A DNA stretch of 64,000 bases from Paraspadella gotoi (taxonomy: Eukaryota > Chaetognatha): assembly GCA_051294375.1 (NCBI GenBank), contig CM119265.1, positions 19,020,631 to 19,084,630 of the forward strand, given 5' to 3'. Made by a program: the position numbers and the translations under genes. Below the pieces are notes generated by a model. The model had not been told where the DNA came from and did no database searches. It was given only the letters and a program-made list of their open reading frames with translations. The stretch's first letter is position 1, and every line of letters begins with the position of its first letter. Below, piece after piece: positions 1 through 14,500 of the stretch.

Positions 1-217
1 ATATTCGATTTTCCCTTCTTGATTTGGAACACTCAAGTTTAAGAAATCATATCTCTTAAAGTTAAACCGCTTGACCGATTTCGATAAAACATATATATAT
101 TGATTCATTTTTTAAGAAACTGTATTTTTCTTATATAATTTTAAAAAATATTCTTATGGAGCATCTGGAATTTAATGTTATAAAGAGGCGTGTTTTTTTT
201 TTTTGCACATGATTGTA
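1..217. other. AT-rich non-coding flank upstream of the 9.3-kb duplicated unit
   Basis: AT-rich sequence without a coding signal. It is the only part of the left end not repeated in the second copy, which picks up near 218 at the shared string aaatgattaat. Confidence 0.5.
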
Positions 218-2393
218 AATGATTAATGATGGGAAATGTAGGGCGCATTTTCAATATCTAATTTTTAATGTTCTCAACTCTGAACTGAAATTATTTGTTT
301 GGACTAATGGACTATTGAATTGTAGAATTTTTAGCTTGATAAAAACATTTGTTCCTTAATTTTCCTATGCAATATCTTATTTTCACAGGTCGTCAAACCT
401 CACTTAATAAACCTATGCCGCTATGCCCGTAAAATTTTGTCAAAATTTATCCTAATTAAGCAATGAGCAATTAGCAATCGGCATCGAAGACGATCTGGTT
501 AAGGTCTCATAGAATCTTTATTCATTTCTTTTATTTAACACCAACAACAACAAAACAGAAGTACAATAAATTTAGGATTTTTGAATTTGTTTTCATCGAG
601 ACGTTGTGGTAGGGAATGAGGGGTAAGTGGACAAAATTGGAAAATGTGAGAGACGAAACCATAAATCTCGACTATTACGAAATAAATGTAAACAAAAAAA
701 AATACATAAATTTTTTGTTGTTTAATTGTGCAAGTTTCAAAAAGAGAAATAAGGAAAAGGGAAAAAAATCAAATAGAATTTGTTTGTAAATTTGTTTAGT
801 TTTGTTTTTATGGCTATTATAAATTGAACTTTTATGGTAAAAGAAACACTGCAGTTAATCTCTCAAAACTCGACGATACCGTAGTTAATCAATCAGAAAT
901 TAAAAGCGAATCTCAGGCAAAAAATACTTTTTTTTGTTGTAATCGAGATTGTATTAACTAATAAAAGAAAATAAAATACCGAGGATGAAATTTAAATAAT
1001 CCTCCCGATTGTTTTTCCCACTCAAAAGGGCGGAGATTTGGGTGGAGCAACGTTGATATGAGGCATTGATTGTCGTTGGGCTTTGAATTGATTACTAATT
1101 ATTTTAATAATTAGTCGTGAGCATTCGCTATAAATTCGGCGACAAAGATATGTGAAGGAACAAAGATGGCCAAAGGGGGAGACAGATAAAATCGGGAACG
1201 TGCCGAAACGAAAAAAAAAATGGAGGTTCTTAAACATTTTTTTTCTTCTTAGTTACGCTTTGCAGATGAAATTTAAATTTTATGTACCACTAATTAACAT
1301 CACGTCAAACAAAAGCCACTAATAGGTACCGACTATCGAATTTAGACTAGTTGCGGGTCTTGGAGGGAAGGATAACGTTTAAAAGAATATATCGATCGCT
1401 GTTAGTCGAGAAACGCTAATTCGAATAAGTGCTTTTAAATCGTGAGGGTCTGTTGCTATATAACACTAATGTATGAAGCAAATTTTTTTTTTAGGTAAAT
1501 CAATAAATTGTGCATCTAAATTAGCATTAAAAATAACAAATAAACAATCAAAAAAGAAACAAAAAACAAAAATAAAAAACACAAAATAGAATATGGAATC
1601 GTTGAAATTCGCTGCTACATTTGTTTTCTTTGGAAACGAAAAGCTATTTTGTTTTTCGTGATTAAATACGAGGTATACAACCACATGCTTTTTATCACAA
1701 TATTTTACAGATCACATCGGTCAATATATACTCAATCACAAATATTTGTACGTAGCTATTTATAATTTAAAACGATTTAAAATCATGGGAACTATATTGT
1801 ACGTATTTTTCTATGAAATTAAAAAAAAAAGTATCATGGATTCTTAATAGGGCAAAATATTTGTTTTTGGGGGGGGGGAGGGAGCAAGGGTTTTGTTATG
1901 TTTTGTTTGTTTACGCAGCTTAAACCCGCAAAAAAAAAAAGCAATTGAGCTATTATAAAAGAGTCAGCCGCGATTTTGAATTATTTCTGTTTTTATCAAT
2001 TGAGCAACATTCAGAACATCCTGGCGATGAGGCGGGCCGAGCAGCCTTTAAAGGCTCAACTTGAGACCAATGTCTTCCCTTTTTAAATCAAGTTTACGTA
2101 GTGGGGGTCGAAAGTTATCAACACGAAAATATTAATAATTTTCTGGCCGAATAAATTGGAACAAAAAAAAACAGTACAGTACGAAACATCGCATACTTGG
2201 CAAACTTTTTGCAAGAAATAAAAACATAGCTGGCATGAGACTCGAGAAATGATAACCGGAAATGACTGATTTAAATAAATCTAATCTGATTACAATTTAC
2301 TATGTAGAGCCTGAACATTCGTTCAAGTTTTTTATGTTTTGTGTGTGTGTTTGGGGGGGGGGGCGGGCGGGGAGAGAAGGAGTCGCGTTTTGA
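218..2393. other. Non-coding 3' flank / possible 3' UTR of the BTB gene
   Basis: AT-rich, with no coding signal. It lies directly downstream of the minus-strand stop codon at 2394-2396. The first AATAAA signals met on the minus strand are far away, at 530-535 and 517-522, so a transcript using them would have a 3' UTR of about 1.9 kb. A G/C homopolymer stretch lies at about 2353-2372. The UTR reading is inference. Confidence 0.3.
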
Positions 2394-3764
2394 TCAATAA
2401 GCGAATCCTTGAGTGGAGACGGCGTTGCTCGTTTTAGCGCCGTTGATCCCTCCCGGCGTCGCGGCGATGACGTCGTCGGATCCTCCGACGCCGTTCTCCA
2501 TCTTTCCTGCGCCGGGCGCTCCGTTGGCGGCGCCGGGGGTTTTCTCGGCCAAATTCCGTCGTCTCGCCGTCACCAGCCTCATCAATCTCGCCCACACGAC
2601 GTCTCGATGCTGGAGAAGCCCGGGCGCTTCGCGGAACACCGCGTCAAAGAAAGCCGCCGCCTGCTTGGCGCCCACGTCGGCCGGATGAGGCGCCCCGTGC
2701 CAAAGGTCGGCAGCGAGAGCGGCGCGCCTCAACAACGCCTGGAACGCCGCCTGGGCCGGCGTCGGCGGGGAGTCGGGGGAAGCCGGTTCGGCCACCAATT
2801 CCTCGGCGGGGAACTTGGCGGCCGCGGCGGCCGCTGCGGCAAGAGCGGCCGAATGTTGATGATGTTGATGATGAGCGTCGACGAGGGATTCCGAGTCGGT
2901 GTCGTCCGAATGACTTCGTGGCGACAGACTCTCCACTCGCGCCTTCACTTCCGTCGTCACAGTCGTCGACTCCCCGAAGGCCCCGCCGGGCGAGAGGCTT
3001 CCGCGCGAGCTGCAGGATTCAGGACTCGTTGGGTGGTGATGATGATGGTGGTGGTGGTGGGGGTGGTGATGTGGCGGGAGTGGATGAGGGTGGAGGTCGA
3101 GACGATGACTTCGCTCCTTCGAAGGGTCGCTCAACGACCCGAAGCTTCCCTCCAAGTGTCTGTCCATGATGACTTTGGCGGCGGCGGCAGCCGCGGCGGC
3201 CGAGTTGGCGACCGAATTGGCCACGAGGGAGTGAGGGGGGCGCACGTCGGCTTGCGACCCCGCGTGGGCGAACGCTGGGTGTTGTTGTTGTTGTTGGGCC
3301 AAGGGGTGCGTATGGCGAGGGTGAAAAGGGTGGAGTGGGTGCAAGGGTAGATGGTGGAGCGGGGATCGTCGCGAAAGAGTCATCGTCGCCGCAGAAGAAG
3401 TTGTCGCCGTCGTCGTCGTCGTCCTGGAGGTCGTTTTCGACGCGTCTTCCGTCGACGACCTCTCGTCGACGACGAGATTGGCGTCGACTTCGTCCTCGTG
3501 ATCTTCAATGAAGGAGGCGTTCTCCAAGCTGGCGTCCGAGGCCGGCAGAGAGGGCGTCTCGCCCTCGGAGCGCGCCTTCTTGTCGCCGGCGGCCGGGTGA
3601 TGGCCGAGAACGCCGCCGACGCCGCTTGGCGTCGTTGGGGCGCCGTCCTTTTCTTGTTTGTCCTGAAGATCTTTCAAGTAGCTTCTCCGGTTCTGCAGGG
3701 CGATGGCGAGGCGGCGCCAGACGGAAATGCGGTGGGCGGTCAACTGGGGGCAGATCTCGAACAC
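2394..3764 (-). CDS. BTB gene exon C: end of module 2, homopolymeric linker, complete module 3, stop
   Basis: 456 codons plus TGA at 2396-2394. It starts VFEICPQL and completes module 2 (3764-3666). The linker has a run of His near 3035-3065, poly-Ala tracts, a short poly-Gln run and Ser/Thr-rich acidic stretches. Module 3 lies uninterrupted at 2765-2541; it aligns without gaps to module 1 over 75 residues with about 26 identities, keeping the W, FF and VW positions. A 48-residue Gly/Ala-rich tail ends in GFAY. Module 3 has no intron and is the most diverged copy. Confidence 0.87.
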   Translation of the reverse strand: MFEICPQLTAHRISVWRRLAIALQNRRSYLKDLQDKQEKDGAPTTPSGVGGVLGHHPAAGDKKARSEGETPSLPASDASLENASFIEDHEDEVDANLVVDERSSTEDASKTTSRTTTTTATTSSAATMTLSRRSPLHHLPLHPLHPFHPRHTHPLAQQQQQHPAFAHAGSQADVRPPHSLVANSVANSAAAAAAAAKVIMDRHLEGSFGSLSDPSKERSHRLDLHPHPLPPHHHPHHHHHHHHHPTSPESCSSRGSLSPGGAFGESTTVTTEVKARVESLSPRSHSDDTDSESLVDAHHQHHQHSAALAAAAAAAAKFPAEELVAEPASPDSPPTPAQAAFQALLRRAALAADLWHGAPHPADVGAKQAAAFFDAVFREAPGLLQHRDVVWARLMRLVTARRRNLAEKTPGAANGAPGAGKMENGVGGSDDVIAATPGGINGAKTSNAVSTQGFAY

Positions 3765-6700
3765 CTTAGGGAGAGAGGGTAACGAGTGGAAATGGTCATA
3801 TTAATTAAAATTATTGAAACAAGACCATTTAGGTAAGTTTAAATATCTTTGTTAATTACTAAATGGTATATCACTTGTGAAAGAATTAATTCACTTTTTT
3901 CTCTATTTGAACTTATACAATTTGCCTTGTAAGTTGCCTCAAAATGATTAAATGAGCAACAGCGAACTCATTGTCTCACCTTTTGAAAGAACATCGTCTT
4001 TTGGTGTTCGGTGATGTTCTTCAACCGGGTCGCCGGCTGCCAGATGTTGGCGTACATGGCCGCCTTCCGAATGAGCGAGTGAAAGTAGAGCTGCGCCTCC
4101 GTGGCCTTCTGCCCCTGACGCTTCTCCTGCAGCATATCGTTGATGTCGTAGGGGCATTCGGGATGGCGTCCCGGCGTTAAGGACGCCAGGGAGGGCGGGC
4201 AATCGGCGGCGGCGGGATTGCCTGCGGCGCCGGCACCGCCGACGCCTCCCTGCTGCTTCTGGGCCGCGGCAGCTGCGGCGGCGGCCATAGAGGCGGCGAC
4301 GGCGACCGAGCCGGGATTTTGAAACGCCGAGGAATGGTTCCCGCCGGGCCCGCCGGGGTGGTGGGGTCCGTTGGGGTGGAGAGAGGTGGGAGGTGGCGGG
4401 ATGGGATGGTGGAACGCCTGATGAGAGACGCGGTCTTGATGAGCGGCGGCTCCTAGCATCGCAGCAGCAGCCGCGGCGGGGTTTGGCTTAAAAAGGGAAA
4501 GCGGATGCGAGCCGCCGGGGCCGAGATGAGGGCCGTCCTTGGCTGGGCCGTCTCCCGTAAACGGGCTTTTCAAATCAAGAGCTCCGGGTACGAAAAAAGG
4601 GTACCCCAGCGGCGGTTGATGAGGCGGACCGCCTCCGTCGTTTCTGCGGTGCTGGGCCAGGATGGGGGGCGCGATGGCGGCATGAAGTAGAGGAGAATTC
4701 TGCAGCGCCTCCAAACCGAAGGGCAGCATCGGATGATGCAGCGGAGGATGCGGCGCCGGCGGCGCCTTTCGTAGCTCCGATCGATCGTCCGAGTCCAGCC
4801 TCTTGACGTCGGCGTCTCGATCGTCGCAGACGGAGAGATCGAGCGGGTGCTGCCCGGCGGCGCCGCCTCCGCCGCCATTCCCGCCACTAACGCCGCCCAT
4901 CGAGCTGCTCGTCCGCGGGTAGAGATCGTCGAAGGCTTCGGCGAGGCTTCGGACGGGGAAGACGGGCGGCGAGCGGGCGGACGACTGGGACAGCGGCGGC
5001 GGCGACGAAGATGACGACGCCGTCGTGGAGAAGTCCATCCCGCTCACCGGTCGGTCCAGGAATCGTTCCTCCACCATCTTGTAGGTCTTGCCCTTGTTGT
5101 CTCGTCGGCCTTCGGAGAGGTCCTTGATGTAGCTGCGTCGGTTCTGAAGGGCGATGCCCAGGCGACGCCAGACCAGCTCTTGGTAGCCGCGAAGTTGGGG
5201 CACGGCCTCGTAGACAGTGTCGAAAAACATGGCCTTAAGGGGGGAAGAGGGAAAATGAATGATTTTAAATTAGGAGAGAATTAACAAGAGAAAATAAAAA
5301 GATAAAAGAAAGAATAATTGAGAGAAAGGAAGGAGATAATGAATTTAAATGCGTAAATGAGGCTTAACTGATAAGTGATAAGTGATAAGCTCGCAAAATC
5401 GTAAAGGTTTGCGAGATTATTAATTTACTAAAGGTTTATAGAAAGAAAAGAAATTGTTTCTTGATATTTTATGCTTTCCTCACCTTCTGTTCGCTGCTAA
5501 TGTCCTTCAGCTTAGCCGCGTTCTCCCAAATGTTCGCCAGCATCGCCGCTTTTCTGATCAGCGAGTGAAAGTACAACTGCGCCTCCGTCGCCTTCTGTCC
5601 GTACTTCTTCTCGGCCAGCATGTCGTCCACTTTGTAGCAGAGGGGATTGGCCAAGCAGGCTGCGTCCAACCCCGGCACGCCCCCCGGCAACGGCCCGTTG
5701 TTGTTGAGGGACTTGTTGTTGTGGTTGTGCCGATCGTGAAGGTCGCGGAAAGTCTGGTAAAAGTTGGAGGCGATCTGCTGCCGCGCGAACTGGAACAGGT
5801 CGTGCGGGTTGAGATGGGGCGCTGCGCCAGCAGCGGCATCGGCGTCGTCGACGGAACCGAAGGGCCGTCGCGGCGGCGGCGGGGGATGGTGGGGGTGGTG
5901 GTTTGGCAGGAAAAGGTTGTAGGGAAGTCGAGTGGACGGCCCGTTGGGCGAGAATACCTCGTCGGTGGAGGATGGTCGTCGATCGATCGGAGAATGATCG
6001 CGATCGGGGAAAATGTCCCGACGGGGATGTTGGAAATGTTGATGGTGGTGGAGATTGTCGGGCGACAGGGCACCTCTGGAGGAGGAACGACGACCGTCGG
6101 GCGTTGGACTTCGCGACCGCATCGACTGAGGTGGCGGCGTCTCCGGCGCCTCCTGCATCTCGGGTTTCCGATCTTCATTGTCGGAAGAGTCGCCCCTTTT
6201 ATCGGGCTCGTCGGCGCCGGTCTCGTCATAGGCCCCGCTTTTGGCCGAGAGGTCCCAGGCCAAGCAGGCGCCGTCTTCGCGCTTGACTTCCGGCGCCGCG
6301 GCTTCGACGGCGGCGTCGGCGACGTCCCTCTCGGCGTTCTCGCCGACGCGGGCGATCTTGGTCGGCACGAAAGCCTTTCGCCCTTTGGAAGATCTCGACT
6401 TTTCGTGATCTTGGAGGCGAAACTTTTTGTGGGGGATGTTGGGGCCAGCGCGGGTCTCGGCGCTTTCAGGCGACGTCGGCGACCTCCGCGGCGACGGAGA
6501 TCGCGAGTCGGAGCGCCGGGACGTCGCGTCAACGGCGCCGGTGGACGAGGAGATGGAGCTGCAATGGGAAGACGTTCCTTCGGCTTCATGACCCTTGACC
6601 CCGACCACGGCCGCAGCCGCTTCTTGCAGCACTTCGTCCGCGCGGCGCTTTAGGCCTCGGAGGTACGAGCCGTCGACGGGCTGATTGGTGGAAGAGTCGG

Positions 6701-7180
6701 CGGCGTCGGGACTCGGCGGCGGAGAGTCGCGCCCTTCAGCGCTGGGATCGACGCCGCCTGAAGCTGCGGCGACCGCTGCTGCGGCGGCGACGGCGGCGCC
6801 CTGACGGAACGCCGTCTTCATGTAGTCGCAGCAAGTGCTGATGATATGGGCTACGTTTAGAAACGTGGCCGCCGTCAGTGTCTCCAACACGTTGTGGGTC
6901 GTGAGCTCGAGGCGCGCCGTGTAGAGGCAGTCGAGGAGCGTCTCCACGCCCGTCGCCTTCAACGTCGGAAGACGGACGACTTCCTCATCGCCGGCGAGGC
7001 GTTGGGAGAAGAGATGGCGGAAATAATCGGAGGAGGCGGCGAGGAGCGTCTTGTGGGCGGGGAAGGTCCTGTCATCAACTTGCAGCACCACGTCGCAGAG
7101 GACGCGGTTTTGCCGCATGTAGCAGAGTTTTTGCAGCAGGCTCGGGGGGAAATCTTTGTACTCGTGAGAGTAGGTGATTC
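2394..7180 (-). CDS. BTB/POZ-domain nuclear regulator with three copies of an unrecognised helical module; first exon missing
   Basis: Three minus-strand exons at 7180-5484, 5233-3980 and 3764-2394 join in frame through two short phase-0 introns (250 and 215 bp; donors GTGAGG and GTGAGA, acceptors ending in AAG) to give at least 1439 residues. An N-terminal BTB/POZ domain is followed by long Ser/Pro/Ala/His-rich linkers, basic patches, a PLDLS motif and three related modules of 75-87 residues. BTB domains mediate dimerisation and recruit corepressors or Cul3, and PLDLS is the classic CtBP corepressor-binding motif, so a nuclear transcriptional regulator, probably a repressor, is inferred. No zinc finger is visible; the modules may supply DNA or protein binding. 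The first exon opens with two bases of a split codon (acceptor CTTGCAG), so a start-codon exon lies upstream at higher coordinates. I cannot assign it to a named family. Confidence 0.85.
3765..3979 (-). other. Phase-0 intron between BTB exons B and C
   Basis: 215 bp, AT-rich, with donor GTGAGA and acceptor CTCTCCCTAAG. It interrupts module 2 after residue 54, six residues further along than the intron in module 1. Confidence 0.85.
3980..5233 (-). CDS. BTB gene exon B: second half of module 1, CtBP motif, first half of module 2
   Basis: 418 codons, phase 0 at both ends. It opens with AMFFDTVYEAV and completes module 1 at KDL (5233-5117). The middle is a low-complexity linker rich in Ser, Pro, Gly, His and Ala, with poly-Ala tracts and the PLDLS motif at 4846-4832. 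The last 54 residues (4141-3980) are the first part of module 2, which repeats the QKATEAQLYFHSLIRKAAM signature of exon A exactly. The donor is AAG|GTGAGA. Codon use is strongly GC-rich at third positions, as in exons A and C. Confidence 0.88.
4832..4846 (-). other. PLDLS motif (candidate CtBP-binding site) in BTB exon B
   Basis: The reading frame gives H-PLDLS-V, followed by a run of acidic residues. PxDLS is the established docking motif for the CtBP corepressor. It lies in a linker predicted to be disordered, where such motifs usually work. A chance match is possible in a 1400-residue protein. Confidence 0.5.
5234..5483 (-). other. Phase-0 intron between BTB exons A and B
   Basis: 250 bp with donor GTGAGG and acceptor CCTTAAG. 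It falls inside module 1, after residue 48 of its 87. The interior is AT-rich, unlike the GC-rich exons on either side. Confidence 0.85.
5484..7180 (-). CDS. BTB gene exon A: BTB/POZ domain plus first half of module 1
   Basis: The acceptor CTTGCAG precedes 7180 and the first two bases finish a codon begun in an unseen exon. There follow 565 codons. The BTB domain spans about 7163-6806: an EYKDFPPSLL start, then LCDVVLQVDDRTFPAHK, LLAASSDYF, and an AATFLNVAHI helix ending at CCDYMKTAF. These match the conserved BTB core, including the D and H residues of the dimer pocket. An internal Met at 7118 is not the true start because the domain clearly begins upstream of it. An acidic, Ser/Pro-rich linker follows, with basic patches such as LKRRADE and SSKGRKAF. 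The last 48 residues (5627-5484) are the first half of module 1. The donor is AAG|GTGAGG. Confidence 0.88.
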
Positions 7181-9540
<2,360 letters not shown>

Positions 9541-9554
9541 AAAAAAGAGAGGAT

Positions 9555-11562
9555 AAATGATTAATATGGGAATGTAGGCGATTTTCAATATCTAATTTTT
9601 ATGTTCACTCTGACTGAAATTATTTTTGGACTATGGACTATTGAATTGTAGAATTTTTAAGCGTTGATATCACATTTGTTAATTATTTTCCTATGCATAT
9701 ATAAGGTGCAATCTATTATATACTATGCGTATGCCGTAAATTTTGGTCAAAATTTATCCTAATTAGCATGATGCAATTACGGCGGAGATGAGATTGGTTA
9801 TAGGTCCATAGAATTTTATCCTTCGTTTTATTAAAACAACAAAACAGAGTAAATAATTTAGGATTTTGAATTTTGTTTTCAATCGAGAGTTGTGGTAGGG
9901 ATGAGGGGTAAGTGGACAATGAAATGTGGAGAGAAAGAACCATAAATTTCGAAAGACACCTACATTAAAAATAATGTAAACAAAATAATAATAATTTTTT
10001 GTTGTTATGTGCAGTTTCAAAAGAGAATAAGGAAGGAAACATCAAATAGAATTTGTTTGTAATTTGTTTAGTTGGTTTTATGCTTTATAAATTAAATTTT
10101 ATGTAAAAGAAAACTGACAGTTAATCTCTCACAAGACTGAGAATAAAGTATTATCATCAGTAAATTAAGCGAATACTCGGACCAAAAAATCTTTTTTTTG
10201 TTTGTCTGAGATTATGTTTAAATATACAGAAGCTAAATCGAGGATGACTTTAAATAATCTCCGATTGTTTTCACAAGGGCGGAGATTGGGTGGAGGCAAC
10301 TTGATATGATGGATTGATTAGTCGTTGGGGCTTTGATTGATTAATAATTATTTTAATAATTAGTGTAGCATTCGTAAAAAATTCGGGGCGACAAGATATG
10401 TGAAGGGACAGATGGCATAGGGAACGAAAATGGAACGTGCCGAAACGAAAAAAAATGGGGTTCTTAAAATTTTTTTTTCTTCTTTAGTTACCTTTGGGCA
10501 GATGAAATTAATTTTATGTAACTAATTAACTCACGTCAAACAAAAGGACCACTATAGGTACCAGACTTATCGAATTTGCTAGTTTGGGGTCTTGAGGGAG
10601 GATATAGTTTTACGAAATATCGATCGCTGTTTAGTCGAGAAGCTAATTCGAATAAGTGCTTTTAATCGTGAGGGTCTGTTGCTATATACATATGTATGAA
10701 GCAAATTTTTTTTTAGGTAAATCAATATTGTGCTTAAATTAGTATTAAATACAAATAAACAATCAAAGAACAAAAAACAAAAATAAAACAAATAGAAATA
10801 TGGAATGTTGAAATTCGTGCTATTTGTTTCTTTGGAACGAAAGCTATATTGTTTTTCGTGATTAAATTCGAGGTAATAAACAACATGCTTTTTATATCAA
10901 TATTTATAAAGATACATCGGTCAATATATACTCATTCCAATATTGTACGTAGCTATTTATAATTTAACACGATTTAAATCATGGGAATATATTTGTACGT
11001 ATTTTTTATGAATAAAAAAATGTATCATGGATTTTAATAGGGCAAAATATTTTGTTTTTGGGGGGGAGGAAGCAAGGGTTTTTTTGTTATGTTTAGTTTG
11101 TTTTAACGCATGGCTTAAACCATCCCAAAAAAAGCATTGAGCTATTTAAAAGAGTCAGCGCGATTTTGATTATTTTTGTTTTTATCATTGAGACATTCAG
11201 AATCTGGCGATGAGGCGGCGAGCGCCTTTAAAGGTCAACTTGAGAACAATGTATTCCCTTTTTAAATAAGTTTACTGTAGTGGGGGTCGAAGTTATAACA
11301 GCGATAAATATAATAATTTCTGGCCGAATAAAATTGAACAAAAAAAAAAGTACAGTACAACATGCATACTTGCACTTTTTGCAAGAATAAACAATAGTGG
11401 CAAGAGATCGAGAAAATGATACCGAATGACTGATTATAAATAAAATCTAATCTGATTACATTATTATGTAGAGCCTGAACATTCGTTTCAAGTTTTTTAT
11501 GTTTTTGTGGTGTGTGTTGGGGGGGGGGGGGGGCGGGTCGGAGAGAAGGAGTGCCGTTTTGA
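9555..11562. other. Non-coding 3' flank of the broken BTB copy
   Basis: Indel-bearing duplicate of 218-2393. AT-rich, with no gene seen. Confidence 0.5.
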
Positions 11563-14500
11563 TCAATTATAGCGAATCCTGAGTGGAGGACGCGTTTGCT
11601 CGTTTTAGCGCCGTGATTCCCTCCGGGTCGCGGCGTGAAGTACGTCGATCTCCGACGAGCGTTCTCCAATCTTTCCTGCGCCGAGGCGCGCTCCGTTGGC
11701 GGCGCCGGGGGTTTTTTCATCGGTGCCAAATTCGTGTTCGCGTCCACTACTAATCTCTGCCCACACGAGTCTCGATGCGGAAGAAGCCCGGGGTTTCGCG
11801 GCCCAACCGGTCAAAGAAAGCCGGCCGCTGCTTGGCTGCCCACGTACGGCCGGAATGAGGCGCCTGCCGTGCAAAGGTCGGCAAGCGGAGCGGCGCGCTA
11901 ACAACGCATGGAACGGGCGCGTGGCGCGTCGGCGGGGAGTCGGGGAGCGGTTCGCCAACATTCTCGGCGGGGAACTTGGTGCGGCGCGGCGGCGCATGCG
12001 TGCAAGAGCGGCCGAATGTTGATTGATTGTTGATGATGAGGTGACGAGGGATTCCGAGTGGTGATTCGTCCGAATGAATTCGTGGCGACAGATGACTCTC
12101 CACGTCGCGGCCTTCATTCGTCGTCACAGGTCGTAGACTCCGAAGGCCCGCGGGCGAGAGGCCTTTCCGCGGGTGCGGTTCAGGACTCGTTGGGTGGTGA
12201 TGAGAATTGGTGTGGTGGTGGGGGTGTGAGGGCGGGAGTGATGAAGGTGGAGGTCGAAGATGATCGCTCCTTCGAAGGTCGTCAACGACCGCATCCGAAG
12301 ATTCCTCAAGTGTCTTGTCCATGCATGCTTTTGAGGCGGCGGAGCCGCGGCGGCCGAGTTGGCGACGAATTGGCCACGAGGGAGTGAGGGGGGCGCCAGT
12401 CGGCTTGCGACCCGCGTTTGGGGTTTTGGTGTTGTTTGTTGTTGTTGGGTATTTATATATGGTGCGTATGCGAGGGTTGAAAAGGGTGGAGTTGGATGCA
12501 AGGGTAGATGGTGAGCGGGATCGTCGGAGAGTCTCGGTCGCCGCAGAAAGAAGTTGTCCGCAGTCGTCGTCGTCGTCCTGGAGGTCGTTTTCCGAGCGTC
12601 TTAGTTCGCACGACCTTCGTGACGACGATAGATTGGCGTCGACTTCGTGCCTCTGGATCTTCAATGAAAGGAGGCAGTTTCTTCACAAGCTGGCTCCGAG
12701 GGCGGCAGATGGGTCCTCGCTCGAGCGCGCCTTCTTGTCGCCGGCCGGCTCGGGTGATTGGCGAGAACTGCGCCGACGCCGCTGCGTCGTTGGGGCGCCG
12801 TTTTTCTTTGTTTGTCCTAGAAGATCTTTAAGTTAGCTCTCCGGTTCTGCAGGCGATATGGAGGGCGAGCGCAGAACGGAATGCGGATTGGGGTCCACTT
12901 GGGGGCAGATCTGAACCCCTTAGGAGAGGGGTAACGAGTGAAATTGGTCATTTAATTAAATGTTTGAATAAAGACCATTTAGGGTAGGTTTTAAATTATT
13001 TTGTTAATGTTACTAAATGGGTATAATCATTGTGAAAGATTAATTAACTTTTTTCTCTATTTTGAAACTTATACATTTGCTTGTAAGTTATTGCGTCAAA
13101 TGATTAATAGGCACAGGAACCTTCATTGGTCTCACTTTTGAAAGAAATCGTCTTTGGTTGTTGGTGACTGTCTTCAACCGGTCGCCGGTTGCCAGAATGT
13201 TGGCGTACATGGCTGCCTTCCGAATGAGCGAGTGATAAGTGAGCTCTGCCTCCGTGGTTCTTGCCTGCGCTTCTCCTGCGCTATAGTTGGATGTCGTGAG
13301 GGCATTCGGATGGCGCCCGGCGTTAATGGACGTCCAGGGATGGTGCGGGCAATGCGTGCGGCGGGCGATTAGCTGCGGGCTCGGCCACGGACGCCTCTGC
13401 TGCTCTGGCGCGGAGTGCGGTCGGGGCATAGAGGCGCGACGGCGAACCGAGCGGGATTTTGAAACGGCCGAGGGAATGGTATCGGGCCCGCGGGGTGTGG
13501 GGTCCGTTGGGGTAGGAGAGAGGTGGGAGGTGGCGGGATGGAGATGGTGGAACGCTTGATGAGAGACGGCGGTCTTGATGAGGGCGTGTCCTATGATCGC
13601 AGCAGTGAGCAGCGGGCGGCGGGTTTGGTTTACAAAGGGAAAGCGGATGCGAGCCGCCGGGCGAGGTGGGGCGTCCTTTGGTGGGCCGTTACTCCCGTAA
13701 ACGGTGCTTTTCAATAATGCAAGAGTACCGAGAGAAGGGTACCCAGCGGCGGTTGATAGAGGGCAGGACGTCCCGTCGTTTTCTGCGGCTGCCTGGGCAG
13801 GATGGGGGCGGCGATGGGCATCGAAGTAGGGGAATTCTGCAGCGCTCAACGAAGGGCAGATGGATGAATTGATGCGGAGGATGCGGCGAGCGGGGGCTTT
13901 CGTAGCTTCATCGATCTCCGAGCCAGCCTCTTGACGTGGCGTCTCGATCGCCGAGACAGGAGAGATCGAGCGGGTTGCTGCCGGCGTGCGCGCTCCGCGC
14001 ATTTCCCGCACTCAACGCGCCCATCGAGCTGCTGGTCCGGGGTAGAGATGTGAAGGCTTCGGGAGGCTGGACGGGAGACGGGCGGCGAGCGGGAAGCGAC
14101 AGACTGGGCACAAGCGGCGTGGGAGACGGAAGAGTGACGAGCGTCGTGGAGAAGTCATTCCGCTATCGCGGTTCGTCAGGAATCGTTTCCTCATTTGTAG
14201 GTTTGCCTTGTTGTTCGTCGGCCTTCGGAGATGTACTTCGATGTAGCTTTGCGTCGGTTTGAAGGGCGATGCCAGGCGCGCAGACCAGTCTTGGTCGCGC
14301 GCGAAGTTGGGACGGCCTCAGTAGACATGTGTCGAAAAATACATGGCCTTAAAGGGGGGAAGAGGAAATGATGATTTAAATAGGAGCGAATTCAGAGAAA
14401 TAAAAGATAAAAAAAAAAGAATAATTGAGAGAAAGGAAGGAATATGATATTTAATGCGTAAAGAGGGGCTTTAACTGATAAGTTTAAGTGAATAAGTGCA

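Noticed and set aside
2409-3782. Long plus-strand open frames opposite BTB exon C, and similar ones opposite exons A and B (e.g. 5454-6653)
   Set aside because: They are antisense shadows of GC-rich coding exons, with Arg/Gly/Val-rich translations and no domain.
7118-7120. Met codon at 7118 as the BTB protein start
   Set aside because: The conserved BTB N-terminal segment EYKDFPPSLL is encoded in frame upstream of it, after a good splice acceptor.
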